Assembly (NCBI RefSeq): GCF_001922345.1
Contig: NZ_CP018811.1
Location: 1,426,001 to 1,490,000, forward strand
Length of the DNA stretch: 64,000 nucleotides
Direction of reading: 5' to 3'
Source: Paraburkholderia sp. SOS3
GTDB taxonomy: Bacteria > Pseudomonadota > Gammaproteobacteria > Burkholderiales > Burkholderiaceae
Part shown: piece after piece, positions 37,076 to 45,041 of the stretch
Layout: every line of letters starts with the position of its first letter
How positions within the stretch are numbered: the first letter of the stretch is position 1
The notes under the pieces: generated by a model
The model's input: only the letters and a program-made list of their open reading frames with translations
Databases searched by the model: none
What the model was told of the DNA's origin: nothing
Translations under genes and position numbers: made by a program

Positions 37076-37163
37076 GATCACCGCCGGCCGCGTCGAAGCA
37101 GTCTTTCCCTACGCCTGATCAGACCAATCGAATCAACCGAACCTACGCCTGGAGCGAATGCAG

Positions 37164-38273
37164 ATGAAGCAGCGAATCAATCGACGACAATTTCTCGCAC
37201 TATCGGGCGCGGGGGCGGTGGGCCTTGCCGCCGGCATGGTGCCGCGCCTCGCGGCCGCCAAGGACAAGCTGACGATCGGCATCGTCTACGTCGGACCGCG
37301 CGACGATTTCGGCTGGAACCAGTCGCACGCAGTCGCCGCGCAGGCATTGCGTGCGCTGCCGAACGTCAACGTGGTCGAGGAAGAGAACGTGCCCGAGACG
37401 ATCGCGGTGCGCAAGTCGATGGAGTCGATGATCGAGCTCGACGGCGCGTCGCTGATTCTCGGCACGTCGTTCGGCTACTTCGATCCCTACATGGTCGATC
37501 TCGCGCGCGCGTATCCGAACGTGCAGTTCCGCCACGCGAGCCGGCTGTGGGATCCGGCGAAGCACCCGAACAATCTCGGCGGCTACTTCGCCTATCGCGA
37601 CCAGGGCCATTACGTGAACGGCGTGGCGGCCGGCCTGTCGACGAAAACCAATCAGATAGGCTATGTCGCCGCAAAGCCGATCGGCATCGTGCTGCGCACG
37701 ATCAACTCGTTCATGCTCGGCGTGCGCAAGGTGAACCCGCACGCGTCGGTCAAACTGATCTTCACCGGCGACTGGACGTTGCCCGTGCGCGAAGCCGAGG
37801 CGACCAATGCGCTGATCGCGGGCGGCTGCGATGTGATCGCGTGTCACGTCGACAGCCCGAAGGTCGTCGTCGAAACGGCCGAGCAGCACGGCGTGAAGAG
37901 CTGCGGTCACAACACGTCGCAGGCCGCGCTCGCGCCGAAGGGGTTCATCACCGGTGCCGAGGCGAAGTGGGAAACCGCGTACAAGGGCTACGCGGCCGAT
38001 ATCGCCGCGGGCCGCAAACTGCCGAACGTGATGTACGGCGGTTACGACAAGGATCTGGTCGCGAGCACGCCGTTCGGCGCGGGGGCGACACCGCAGGCGC
38101 GCACTGCGGCGCTCGCGGCGATCGCCGATCTCAAAGCGGGCAAGCCGATCTACGTCGGCCCGATCCGCAGCAACACCGGCAAGATCGTCATCGACAAAAC
38201 CTACGGCAATTACGATCCGTTCCTCGATCAGACCGACTACCTCGTCGAGGGCGTGATCGGTTCGATCTCCTGA
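37164..38273 (+). CDS. BMP-family ABC transporter substrate-binding protein
   Basis: 369-aa periplasmic binding protein of the basic membrane protein family (PnrA/Med-like), usually for purine or other nucleosides. The N-terminus carries a twin-arginine-like signal (NRRQFLALSGAGAVGLAAG), so Tat export is likely. The mature domain begins KLTIGIVYVGPRDDFGWNQS, typical of the family. ATG 37164 sits nine bases after GGAG; ATG 37158 is the alternative. Two permeases and a duplicated ATPase follow, completing an importer. Given the flanking deacetylase, dioxygenase and amidohydrolase genes, the cargo may be a heterocycle and not an ordinary nucleoside. Confidence 0.9.
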   Translation: MKQRINRRQFLALSGAGAVGLAAGMVPRLAAAKDKLTIGIVYVGPRDDFGWNQSHAVAAQALRALPNVNVVEEENVPETIAVRKSMESMIELDGASLILGTSFGYFDPYMVDLARAYPNVQFRHASRLWDPAKHPNNLGGYFAYRDQGHYVNGVAAGLSTKTNQIGYVAAKPIGIVLRTINSFMLGVRKVNPHASVKLIFTGDWTLPVREAEATNALIAGGCDVIACHVDSPKVVVETAEQHGVKSCGHNTSQAALAPKGFITGAEAKWETAYKGYAADIAAGRKLPNVMYGGYDKDLVASTPFGAGATPQARTAALAAIADLKAGKPIYVGPIRSNTGKIVIDKTYGNYDPFLDQTDYLVEGVIGSIS

Positions 38274-38312
38274 GCCTCGCGCTTCACTGTTGATTCCACT
38301 GTGCAATAGGAT

Positions 38313-39458
38313 ATGGCGAGCGATTCGACGCAATCCATCACACCGCCGGCAAGCGCGGCCGACGTGCGCGAGCGCCGCGAGCGTTTCCTGCCGCTGCGGC
38401 AAAGCGCCGAAATGCTGACGATTTCGGCGCTCGCCGTGGGCGGCGCCGCGGCGCTCTTTTCGGTGCTGCTGCTCACGCTCGGCGTCGCGCCGGGCGAGTT
38501 CTTCGAACTGGTGTGGCGCGGCGGGTTCGGCACCTGGTTTTCGCTGCAGAACACGCTCGTGCGCGCGGCGCCGCTCGTGTTCACCGCGCTGACCGTCGCG
38601 ATTCCCGCGCAGCTCGGTCTCGTCGTGATCGGCGGCGAAGGCGCGCTCGTGCTCGGCGGCTTCGCAGCCGCCTGCGCGGCGCTGCCGTTCGGCGGCGGCG
38701 GGGCGCCCGTGCTCGTCATGACCGCGATGGTCGCGGCCGCGCTCGCGAGCGGCGCCGCATGGATCGGCCTCGTCGGCGCGCTGCGGCACCTGCGCGGCGC
38801 GAACGAAACGATCTCGAGCCTGCTGATGTCGTACCTCGCGATCGCGATCCTGAACTTCTTCGTCGAAGGACCGTTGCGCGATCCGGCGAGTCCGATCAAA
38901 TCGTCGACGCGACCGATCGGCGACGCGAACATGGTCGGCAATATTCCCGGCACGAGCGTGCATTGGGGCCTCGCGGTCAGCATCGCACTCGCGTTCGCCG
39001 TGTGGGTGCTGATGCGCCGCACGACGTTCGGCTTCGCGGCGCGGCTCACGGGCGGCAATCTGCGCGCCGCGCGCGCGCAGGGTCTGCCGGTCGGACGGCT
39101 GATCGTCGCGGCGTGCGCGATCGCAGGCGCGTGCGCGGGGCTGGCCGGCTATTTCGAGGTGGCCGCCGTGCAGGGCCGTGCGAACGCGTCGCTGGCGGCG
39201 GGCTACGGCTTCTCCGGCATTCTCGTGTCGTTTCTCGCGCGTCACCACGCGCTGGCGATCGTGCCGGTCGCGATTCTCGTCGGCGGCATATCGGCCTCGG
39301 GCGGCCTGATCCAGCGGCGGCTCGATCTGCCCGACGCAACCGTGCTGCTGCTCGAAGGCACGCTGTTCGTCGTGCTGCTCGTGAGCGAGACGCTGTACGG
39401 GCGTTTCGCGATCTTCCGGGCGGCGCGCGGCACGCCCGGCCTCGACGGACAATCATGA
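38313..39458 (+). CDS. ABC transporter permease (BMP/nucleoside-type, first subunit)
   Basis: 381 aa, branched-chain/nucleoside-type permease (BPD_transp_2 fold) with a cytoplasmic N-terminal tail of about 40 residues and roughly ten membrane helices. Family segments: AIPAQLGLVVIGGEGALVLG, the LRGANETISSLLMSYLAIAI region, and GYGFSGILVSFLARHHALAI. The stop overlaps the next start (ATGA, 39455-39458). It forms the channel with the second permease. Confidence 0.9.
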   Translation: MASDSTQSITPPASAADVRERRERFLPLRQSAEMLTISALAVGGAAALFSVLLLTLGVAPGEFFELVWRGGFGTWFSLQNTLVRAAPLVFTALTVAIPAQLGLVVIGGEGALVLGGFAAACAALPFGGGGAPVLVMTAMVAAALASGAAWIGLVGALRHLRGANETISSLLMSYLAIAILNFFVEGPLRDPASPIKSSTRPIGDANMVGNIPGTSVHWGLAVSIALAFAVWVLMRRTTFGFAARLTGGNLRAARAQGLPVGRLIVAACAIAGACAGLAGYFEVAAVQGRANASLAAGYGFSGILVSFLARHHALAIVPVAILVGGISASGGLIQRRLDLPDATVLLLEGTLFVVLLVSETLYGRFAIFRAARGTPGLDGQS

Positions 39459-40387
39459 TGGCCACGACCGATATCGGTATCTGGGCGGTTCCGCTCGCGA
39501 TGCTCGCCGGCGCGATCCGCGTGTCGACGCCTTTTCTCTTCGTCAGTCTCGGCGAATGCCTGACCGAGAAGTCCGGGCGCATCAACTTGGGGCTCGAAGG
39601 CACGCTCGTGTTCGGCGCGATGTCCGCGTATGCCGTGAGCTTCCATACGCAGTCGCCGTGGTTCGGCACGCTGTGCGCGGGCTTTGCGGGCGCCGCGTTC
39701 GGCGCGCTGCACGGCGCGATATGCCGGCTGCCGCGCGTGAGCGATATCGCGATCGGCATTGCGATGATGCTGTTCGGCACCGGGCTCGCCTTCTTTTTCG
39801 GCAAGCCGTATATCCAGCCCGATGCGCCGCATCTGCCTTCGCTTGCGCTCGGTGCGTGGTCCGCGCTGCCGCAGGTGCAGGCGGCGCTGCAGATCAACCC
39901 GCTGTTCCTGATCGGCATCGTGCTGGCCGTCGTGCTCGCCTGGGCGCTGCGGCGCACGCGTTGGGGCCTTGTCGTGCGCATGTGCGGCGATTCGGCGAGC
40001 GCGGCGCGCGCCGCCGGGTATCGCGTCGACGCGGTGCGGCTCGTGGCGACCGCGCTGGGCGGCTTTATGGCCGGCGTCGGCGGCGCGTTCCTGTCGCTGT
40101 CATATCCGGGCAGCTGGAGCGAAGGGCTGTCGTCGGGGCAGGGGATGATGGCGGTCGCGCTCGTTATTTTCGCGCGCTGGCATCCGCTCGGCTGCGTGGG
40201 CGCCGCCTTGCTGTTCGGCGCGGCGGGCGCGATCGGCCCCGCGCTGCAAAGCATCGGCGTGACGTCCGGCTATTACTTCTTCAACGCGGCGCCGTATCTG
40301 CTGACGCTCGTCGTGCTCGTTGCGTCGTCGTCGCCGCGTCGCAATCTGAAGGGCGCGCCGGCCGAGCTGTCGATTACGCGCCGATGA
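39455..40387 (+). CDS. ABC transporter permease (BMP/nucleoside-type, second subunit)
   Basis: 310 aa, second channel subunit with about eight to nine membrane helices. Family signature FLFVSLGECLTEKSGRINLG, followed by LEGTLVFGAMSAY, is near-diagnostic for YufQ-like permeases. ATG 39455 overlaps the first permease stop, and a second ATG follows directly at 39458. An open frame in this register extends upstream inside the previous gene and is a shadow. Confidence 0.9.
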   Translation: MMATTDIGIWAVPLAMLAGAIRVSTPFLFVSLGECLTEKSGRINLGLEGTLVFGAMSAYAVSFHTQSPWFGTLCAGFAGAAFGALHGAICRLPRVSDIAIGIAMMLFGTGLAFFFGKPYIQPDAPHLPSLALGAWSALPQVQAALQINPLFLIGIVLAVVLAWALRRTRWGLVVRMCGDSASAARAAGYRVDAVRLVATALGGFMAGVGGAFLSLSYPGSWSEGLSSGQGMMAVALVIFARWHPLGCVGAALLFGAAGAIGPALQSIGVTSGYYFFNAAPYLLTLVVLVASSSPRRNLKGAPAELSITRR

Positions 40388-40466
40388 AGCGGACCGGCGC
40401 AGGCCGCGCTGCATGCCCTCCACGCGCGGCGCGCGCCATGCCGGCGATTTCTTTCAGGTGACGACC

Positions 40467-42059
40467 ATGTCGCATTTCTCTGCGGTACCCGCCGCGCCGC
40501 GTGCCGGCGATTCGTCCGGCCGTGCCGGCCTTGCGCTCGAAACGGTCGGGATCACGAAGCATTTTGGCGCACACGTCGCGCTCGACGATGTATCGATCAA
40601 GGTGCGCGCGGGCACGATCCACGCATTGCTCGGCGAGAACGGCGCGGGCAAGTCAACGCTCGTCAAGTGCGTGATGGGCGAGTACAAGGCGACGCGCGGA
40701 CAGGTGCTGCTCGACAACCGCGAAGCGGCGATCGACGGGATTCGCGATGCGCACCGGCGCGGCATGGGTATGGTTTATCAGCATTTCACGCTCGTGCCGT
40801 CGCTGAGCGCCGCCGAGAATCTCGTGATGGCGCGCGCCGACGTGCCGGCGCTGATCGACTGGCGCGCGGAGAAGCAGAAGCTGCGCGCGTTTCTCGAGCG
40901 CATGCCGTTGCGCGTGCCGCTCGAGCGGCCGGTCGCGAGTCTGGCGGCCGGCGAGCGGCAGAAGCTCGAAATCCTGAAGCAGCTCTATCTCGCGCGGCGC
41001 CTTCTCATTCTCGACGAACCGACGTCGGCGCTCACGCCCGGCGAGGCCGACGAAGTGCTGTCGCTGCTGCGCACGCTCACGCGCAGCGAAGGGCTCACCG
41101 TCATCATGATCAGCCACAAGTTTCGCGAGGTGACGCAATACGCGGACGAGGTCAGCGTGCTGCGGCGCGGCCGGCTGGCCGGCGCGGGGACGGTCGGCGC
41201 GCTGTCGGTCGATGCGATGAGCCGCATGATGGTCGGCGACGCGGTGCTGCGCGAAGCTGCGCCGCGTCGCGCATGGCATGGCGCGCCGCAGCCGGTCGCG
41301 CTCGAAGTCGAGCGCATCGGCGCGGACGACGACGACGGCCTGCCGGCCGTTCGCGAGGTCAGTCTTGCGGTGCGCGCGGGCGAAGTGGTCGGCATCGCCG
41401 GCGTGTCGGGCAACGGTCAGGCGCAACTGGTCGAAGTGCTGTCGGGCCAGCGCGAGGCCAGCAGCGGGCGCATGCGCGTGGGCGGCCGCGCCTATCGGCC
41501 GAGGCGCGCGCAGATGCGCGCCGGCAAGGTGTTCTGCCTGCCCGAGGAGCCGCTGCGCAATGCGGCGGTCGCGCATATGACGGTGGCCGAAAACATCGCG
41601 TTCCGCGTGTTCGACGCGCCGGGGCTGCGCGGCCTGGGCGGCTGGCTGTCGCCTGCGCGGATCCGCCGTCATGCGCTCGGATTGATTGCCGCGTATCGCG
41701 TGAAGACGGCGTCGCCGGACGAACCGATCGGTAACCTGTCGGGCGGCAACGTGCAGCGTGCGATTCTCTCGCGCGAACTGTCGGGCGAGGTCGAAGTGCT
41801 GATCGTCGCGAATCCGTGTTTCGGCCTCGACTTCGCGTCGGCGGCCGAGATTCGCGCGCGCATCGTCGAGCAGCGCAACCGCGGCGCGGCCGTGCTGCTG
41901 ATCTCGGAAGATCTCGACGAGATACTCGAACTCGCGGACCGCATCGCCGTCATGAGCGAGGGGCGCATCGTGTACGACGCACCCGCGTCCGAAACCGATC
42001 AGCCGGCCATCGCGCGCGCCATGGCCGGCGAGGCGACCGTGGCCGCAGCGGATCGCTGA
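40467..42059 (+). CDS. ABC transporter ATP-binding protein with two nucleotide-binding domains
   Basis: 530 aa, duplicated ATPase of the BMP/ribose type. Domain 1: Walker A GENGAGKST (56-64), signature LAAGERQKLEI, Walker B LLILDEPTSAL, and H-loop MISHKFREV. Domain 2 has a modified Walker A (GVSGNGQAQL) and signature NLSGGNVQRAILSRELSG, as is usual for the second half of this family. AGGTG six bases before ATG 40467 supports the start. It completes the importer and is the last gene of the operon, converging with the amidohydrolase. Confidence 0.92.
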   Translation: MSHFSAVPAAPRAGDSSGRAGLALETVGITKHFGAHVALDDVSIKVRAGTIHALLGENGAGKSTLVKCVMGEYKATRGQVLLDNREAAIDGIRDAHRRGMGMVYQHFTLVPSLSAAENLVMARADVPALIDWRAEKQKLRAFLERMPLRVPLERPVASLAAGERQKLEILKQLYLARRLLILDEPTSALTPGEADEVLSLLRTLTRSEGLTVIMISHKFREVTQYADEVSVLRRGRLAGAGTVGALSVDAMSRMMVGDAVLREAAPRRAWHGAPQPVALEVERIGADDDDGLPAVREVSLAVRAGEVVGIAGVSGNGQAQLVEVLSGQREASSGRMRVGGRAYRPRRAQMRAGKVFCLPEEPLRNAAVAHMTVAENIAFRVFDAPGLRGLGGWLSPARIRRHALGLIAAYRVKTASPDEPIGNLSGGNVQRAILSRELSGEVEVLIVANPCFGLDFASAAEIRARIVEQRNRGAAVLLISEDLDEILELADRIAVMSEGRIVYDAPASETDQPAIARAMAGEATVAAADR

Positions 42060-42212
42060 TACGCGGTGCGCGGTTCAACGCGTGAGGTGCGTGGTGCGCC
42101 GCGCGTTGCCGTGCCTCGCCGCGTTACGCCATGCTGTGCTCTGCTGTGCCGCGTTCGCGCGGCTCATGGCTCACGGCTGGCTCGCGGCGATGGGTGCGCA
42201 ACAGCGCGCCGG

Positions 42213-43748
42213 TCAGCAGCAGCCGAACCAGGCGCTCTTGCGGTAGAACGGGCCGAGATCGTCGGACAACGCGTCGAGCGTTGCGCGCCATGCATGCACC
42301 GACGGCTGCGCGCCGATGCGCGCGCGCAACTGGCCGAGCAGTTCGGCGCGCAACGCCGTTTCGTCGACGCCTTGCACACGGCCGCCGGCCACCACGGTCC
42401 GGCCGCCGATCACGACTTCGTCGATATGCGCGCCGCTGCCGCGCGCGAGCAGCAGCTCGAATGGATCGACCGGGAACAGCGCATCGTCGTCGAGCGCATC
42501 CCAGTCCAGCAGCATGAAATCGGCGGTCGCGCCTACTTCGAGCCGTCCGCCGGGCAATGCGCCCGCTCGCGCACCGAGCACGCTGCGCCGGCCGCTTTGC
42601 GCGGCGAACGCCCAGAGCTGGGCGCGCGTCATGGTGACGTCGAAGCCCCAGCCGCGGTGCAGCTGATAAGCGAGGCGCAACTCGCGCAGCGCATCGTTGT
42701 CCTCGTCGATACCCGTGCAATCGAGGCCGAGCGCGATGCGGCAGCCGTGCCGCAACATCTCGGGCACGGGCGCAATGCCGGACTTCAGATACAGATTCGA
42801 ACTCGTGTTGACGGCGATCGTCACGCCGCGCTCGGCGAGCCGCGCGAGTTCGTCGGGACGCGCATAGACGCAGTGCGCGAGCGTGAGCCGCGGACTGAGC
42901 AGGCCAAGGTCGTCGAGATAGCGGACGATGCCCTCCGGATGCGTGCGATCGGCCCATTCGCGCTGATACGGCGTTTCCAGCAGATGCAGATGGACCGGGC
43001 GGTCATGGTCGGCCGAGGCCTGCGCGATCGCCGCGAGCAACGGCGTCGAGCACCACTGGACGCCGGTCGGTCCATATTGCACCGTCACGTGCTCGCCGTA
43101 GCCTTCGCCGTCGATCATGCGGGCGACGTCGTCGACGAGCGCGAGCTGCTGCTGCGCGGACACGGGCTTGACGGCAAGCTGCGCGGCCACCGCGTCGCGG
43201 ATCGCAGGGCGCAGCGCGGCGAGCGCGGTCGCGTCGTCGCAATACGCAATGCCCTGGCGGTCGCGCATTGCAATCGCGAAGCCGATGCGGTTGCCGACGT
43301 CACGCGCGGCGCGCGCGAGCGCGCGTGCTTCGTCGACATACGGCATGCCGCCTTGCACGCGCGTGTAGTGCACCATCAGATTCGCGACGCCGTGACGCAC
43401 CGAGCGCGCGAAAGCGGCAGCGGCGCTCAGATACGGATCGGCGCCGGGCGCGAGGCCCATAAACGGCAGCCAGCTTTCGAGCGGCTTGTCGAACGCGCCG
43501 ACGCTCGCACTGCGCAGATAGCGGCCGTGATCGTGCGCATTGCTGAGCGCGGGCAGCGCGACGCGCCTTGGCTTCTCGGTCGACGCCGGTGGTTCAGGAG
43601 CCCGCGCGATCGCAGCGATGCGCCCGTCTTCGACGCTCAGGCTCATATCGGCTTGCGCGGGCGTCGTTCCGGGGTCGGTCAATAACCAGGTGCAGGGCCA
43701 AATGCGGGGCCAGGTGCGGGGCCAGGTGCGGTGGTTCGAGTCGTTCAT
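42213..43748 (-). CDS. Amidohydrolase-family deaminase/hydrolase (cytosine deaminase-like)
   Basis: Metal-dependent hydrolase, 511 aa. Metal ligands are visible: His72 and His74 (LSNAHDHGRYL), a His in VHLHLLETPYQ, a His in LTLAHCVYA, and the Asp in ALGLDCTGIDED. The C-terminal beta-sandwich reads GATADFMLLDWDAL. This is the pattern of cytosine/guanine/atrazine-type enzymes that remove amino groups from rings. The first 20 residues hold a repeated Trp-Pro motif (TWPRTWPRIWP) encoded by a 12-bp tandem repeat, absent from usual relatives. The true start might be further in, though no good alternative is obvious. It converges with the BMP importer and may act on its cargo. Confidence 0.82.
   Translation of the reverse strand: MNDSNHRTWPRTWPRIWPCTWLLTDPGTTPAQADMSLSVEDGRIAAIARAPEPPASTEKPRRVALPALSNAHDHGRYLRSASVGAFDKPLESWLPFMGLAPGADPYLSAAAAFARSVRHGVANLMVHYTRVQGGMPYVDEARALARAARDVGNRIGFAIAMRDRQGIAYCDDATALAALRPAIRDAVAAQLAVKPVSAQQQLALVDDVARMIDGEGYGEHVTVQYGPTGVQWCSTPLLAAIAQASADHDRPVHLHLLETPYQREWADRTHPEGIVRYLDDLGLLSPRLTLAHCVYARPDELARLAERGVTIAVNTSSNLYLKSGIAPVPEMLRHGCRIALGLDCTGIDEDNDALRELRLAYQLHRGWGFDVTMTRAQLWAFAAQSGRRSVLGARAGALPGGRLEVGATADFMLLDWDALDDDALFPVDPFELLLARGSGAHIDEVVIGGRTVVAGGRVQGVDETALRAELLGQLRARIGAQPSVHAWRATLDALSDDLGPFYRKSAWFGCC
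43686..43733. repeat. 12-bp tandem repeat, four copies, in the amidohydrolase 5' end
   Basis: Units on the plus strand are CCAGGTGCAGGG, CCAAATGCGGGG, CCAGGTGCGGGG and CCAGGTGCGGTG. The array is in frame and encodes repeated Thr/Ile-Trp-Pro-Arg near the N-terminus. Copy-number changes would keep the frame. Confidence 0.85.
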
Positions 43749-43872
43749 GAGCGGAGCTTGGGTCGCGTTCGCGCCGCACGGCGTGCTTCATCGGCGCACG
43801 GGCCGTGCGGGCAGGTTCGGAGGTGCCGATTCTAACCAGCCAGAAAAAGCGGCGACGGCGCGGCCCGCTCCG

Positions 43873-45036
43873 TCACGCGCGCACAAGCCCTTCGATGGCC
43901 CGCTGCGCGACCGTTCGCCCGAATAATGCCGACGCCGTGCGTTGCGGATCGAGCCGCAGACTTTCCGCGGCGGCGCCCGCGATCAACGCATCGAGCGCGG
44001 CAGTCGGCTTCAGATCGCGGCCTTCGTACAGGTCCGACTGCCGCAAACCGGGCCAGTCCGCGATCACACGGCCGCCCGCCACCGCGCCGCCGACCAGCAT
44101 CGCCGCCGACGCGGTGCCGTGATCGGTGCCGCCCGTGCCGTTTTCGGCCGCCGTGCGTCCGAACTCGGTCGCGACGAGCACCGTCGTGTGCGCCCATTGC
44201 GGACCGAGTCCGTCGCGCAATGCGGCGAGCAGCGCGTCGAGGCCTTTGAGTGTTGTCGCGAGCCGTTGCGTTTGCGCGCTATGCGTATCCCAGCCGGCGG
44301 TTTCGATCATCGCGATGCGCGGGCCGTCGTCGCGTGCGAGCAGCGTTGCGGCGAACTTGCCGAGCGTGCCCGCGTCCTGGCGTGCGCGCGTGCCCGAATC
44401 GCCGACCATCGCACGCGTCGCCGTCGCCGCTTCCCAGAGCGGCTTCAATTGCGCGTCGTGCTCGTAGAGCTGCGTGACGCGCATGATCAGGTCGTCCTGC
44501 GCGGGCGGCAGGGCCGATGGCGCGTATGACGTAACCGCGGTTCTGCCGCGCAGCGCCAACGGCACCGAGGGCGCGAAGGCGATCGCATCGGGCCCATGCG
44601 GCAGCAGCCCGGCGAGCCGGTTGAGCCAGCCGTCCTTCACCTGATACGGCGCGGTGCCGCCCGTTTCGAGCACGTTTTGCCCGTCGAAATGCGAGCGATC
44701 GCGATACGGCGAGGCGACCGCATGCACGAATAGCGCTTCGCGCGCCGCATACAGCCTGGCGGTTTCGGCGAGCGACGGATGCAGCGCGAACATGCCGTCG
44801 AGCTTCGTCGTGTTCGCCTGATCCATCGCGAGCGAGCCGCGCAGAGATGCATAGGCGGGGTCGCCGTACGGCATCACGATGTTGAGTCCATCGGCCGCGC
44901 CGCGCTGGATCACGAACACGAAGCGGCGTTCGGTATCGGCACGCGCGAAGGCGATGGCGGGGATCGAAAACGGCGCGACGAGCAACGCGCCCGCGCCCGC
45001 GGCCGTGGCGCGGATAAAACGACGACGGGAAATCAC
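43873..45036 (-). CDS. DUF1501 family protein, Tat-exported
   Basis: 387 aa starting at GTG 45036, with GGAGG nine bases upstream inside the end of the DUF1800 gene. The signal SRRRFIRATAAGAGALLVAP has a twin-arginine motif. The mature protein resembles the sulfatase/alkaline phosphatase fold (FVFVIQRGAADGLNIVMPYG, then MIETAGWDTHSAQ and the TEFGRTAAENGTGGTDHGTA motif) but has no proven activity. DUF1501 and DUF1800 genes are almost always paired, as here with a 5-bp gap, and probably work as one secreted complex. An upstream frame without similarity is ignored. Confidence 0.88.
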   Translation of the reverse strand: MISRRRFIRATAAGAGALLVAPFSIPAIAFARADTERRFVFVIQRGAADGLNIVMPYGDPAYASLRGSLAMDQANTTKLDGMFALHPSLAETARLYAAREALFVHAVASPYRDRSHFDGQNVLETGGTAPYQVKDGWLNRLAGLLPHGPDAIAFAPSVPLALRGRTAVTSYAPSALPPAQDDLIMRVTQLYEHDAQLKPLWEAATATRAMVGDSGTRARQDAGTLGKFAATLLARDDGPRIAMIETAGWDTHSAQTQRLATTLKGLDALLAALRDGLGPQWAHTTVLVATEFGRTAAENGTGGTDHGTASAAMLVGGAVAGGRVIADWPGLRQSDLYEGRDLKPTAALDALIAGAAAESLRLDPQRTASALFGRTVAQRAIEGLVRA

Positions 45037-45041
45037 GATGC

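Noticed and set aside
37200..39452. 750-codon open frame antisense to the BMP binding protein and permease
   Set aside because: Spans two clearly real plus-strand genes; composition dominated by Arg, His and Glu, as in shadow frames.
43730..43741. GGTTCGAG resembling a tRNA T-loop
   Set aside because: No acceptor, D or anticodon arms around it; it lies in the 5' end of the amidohydrolase gene.
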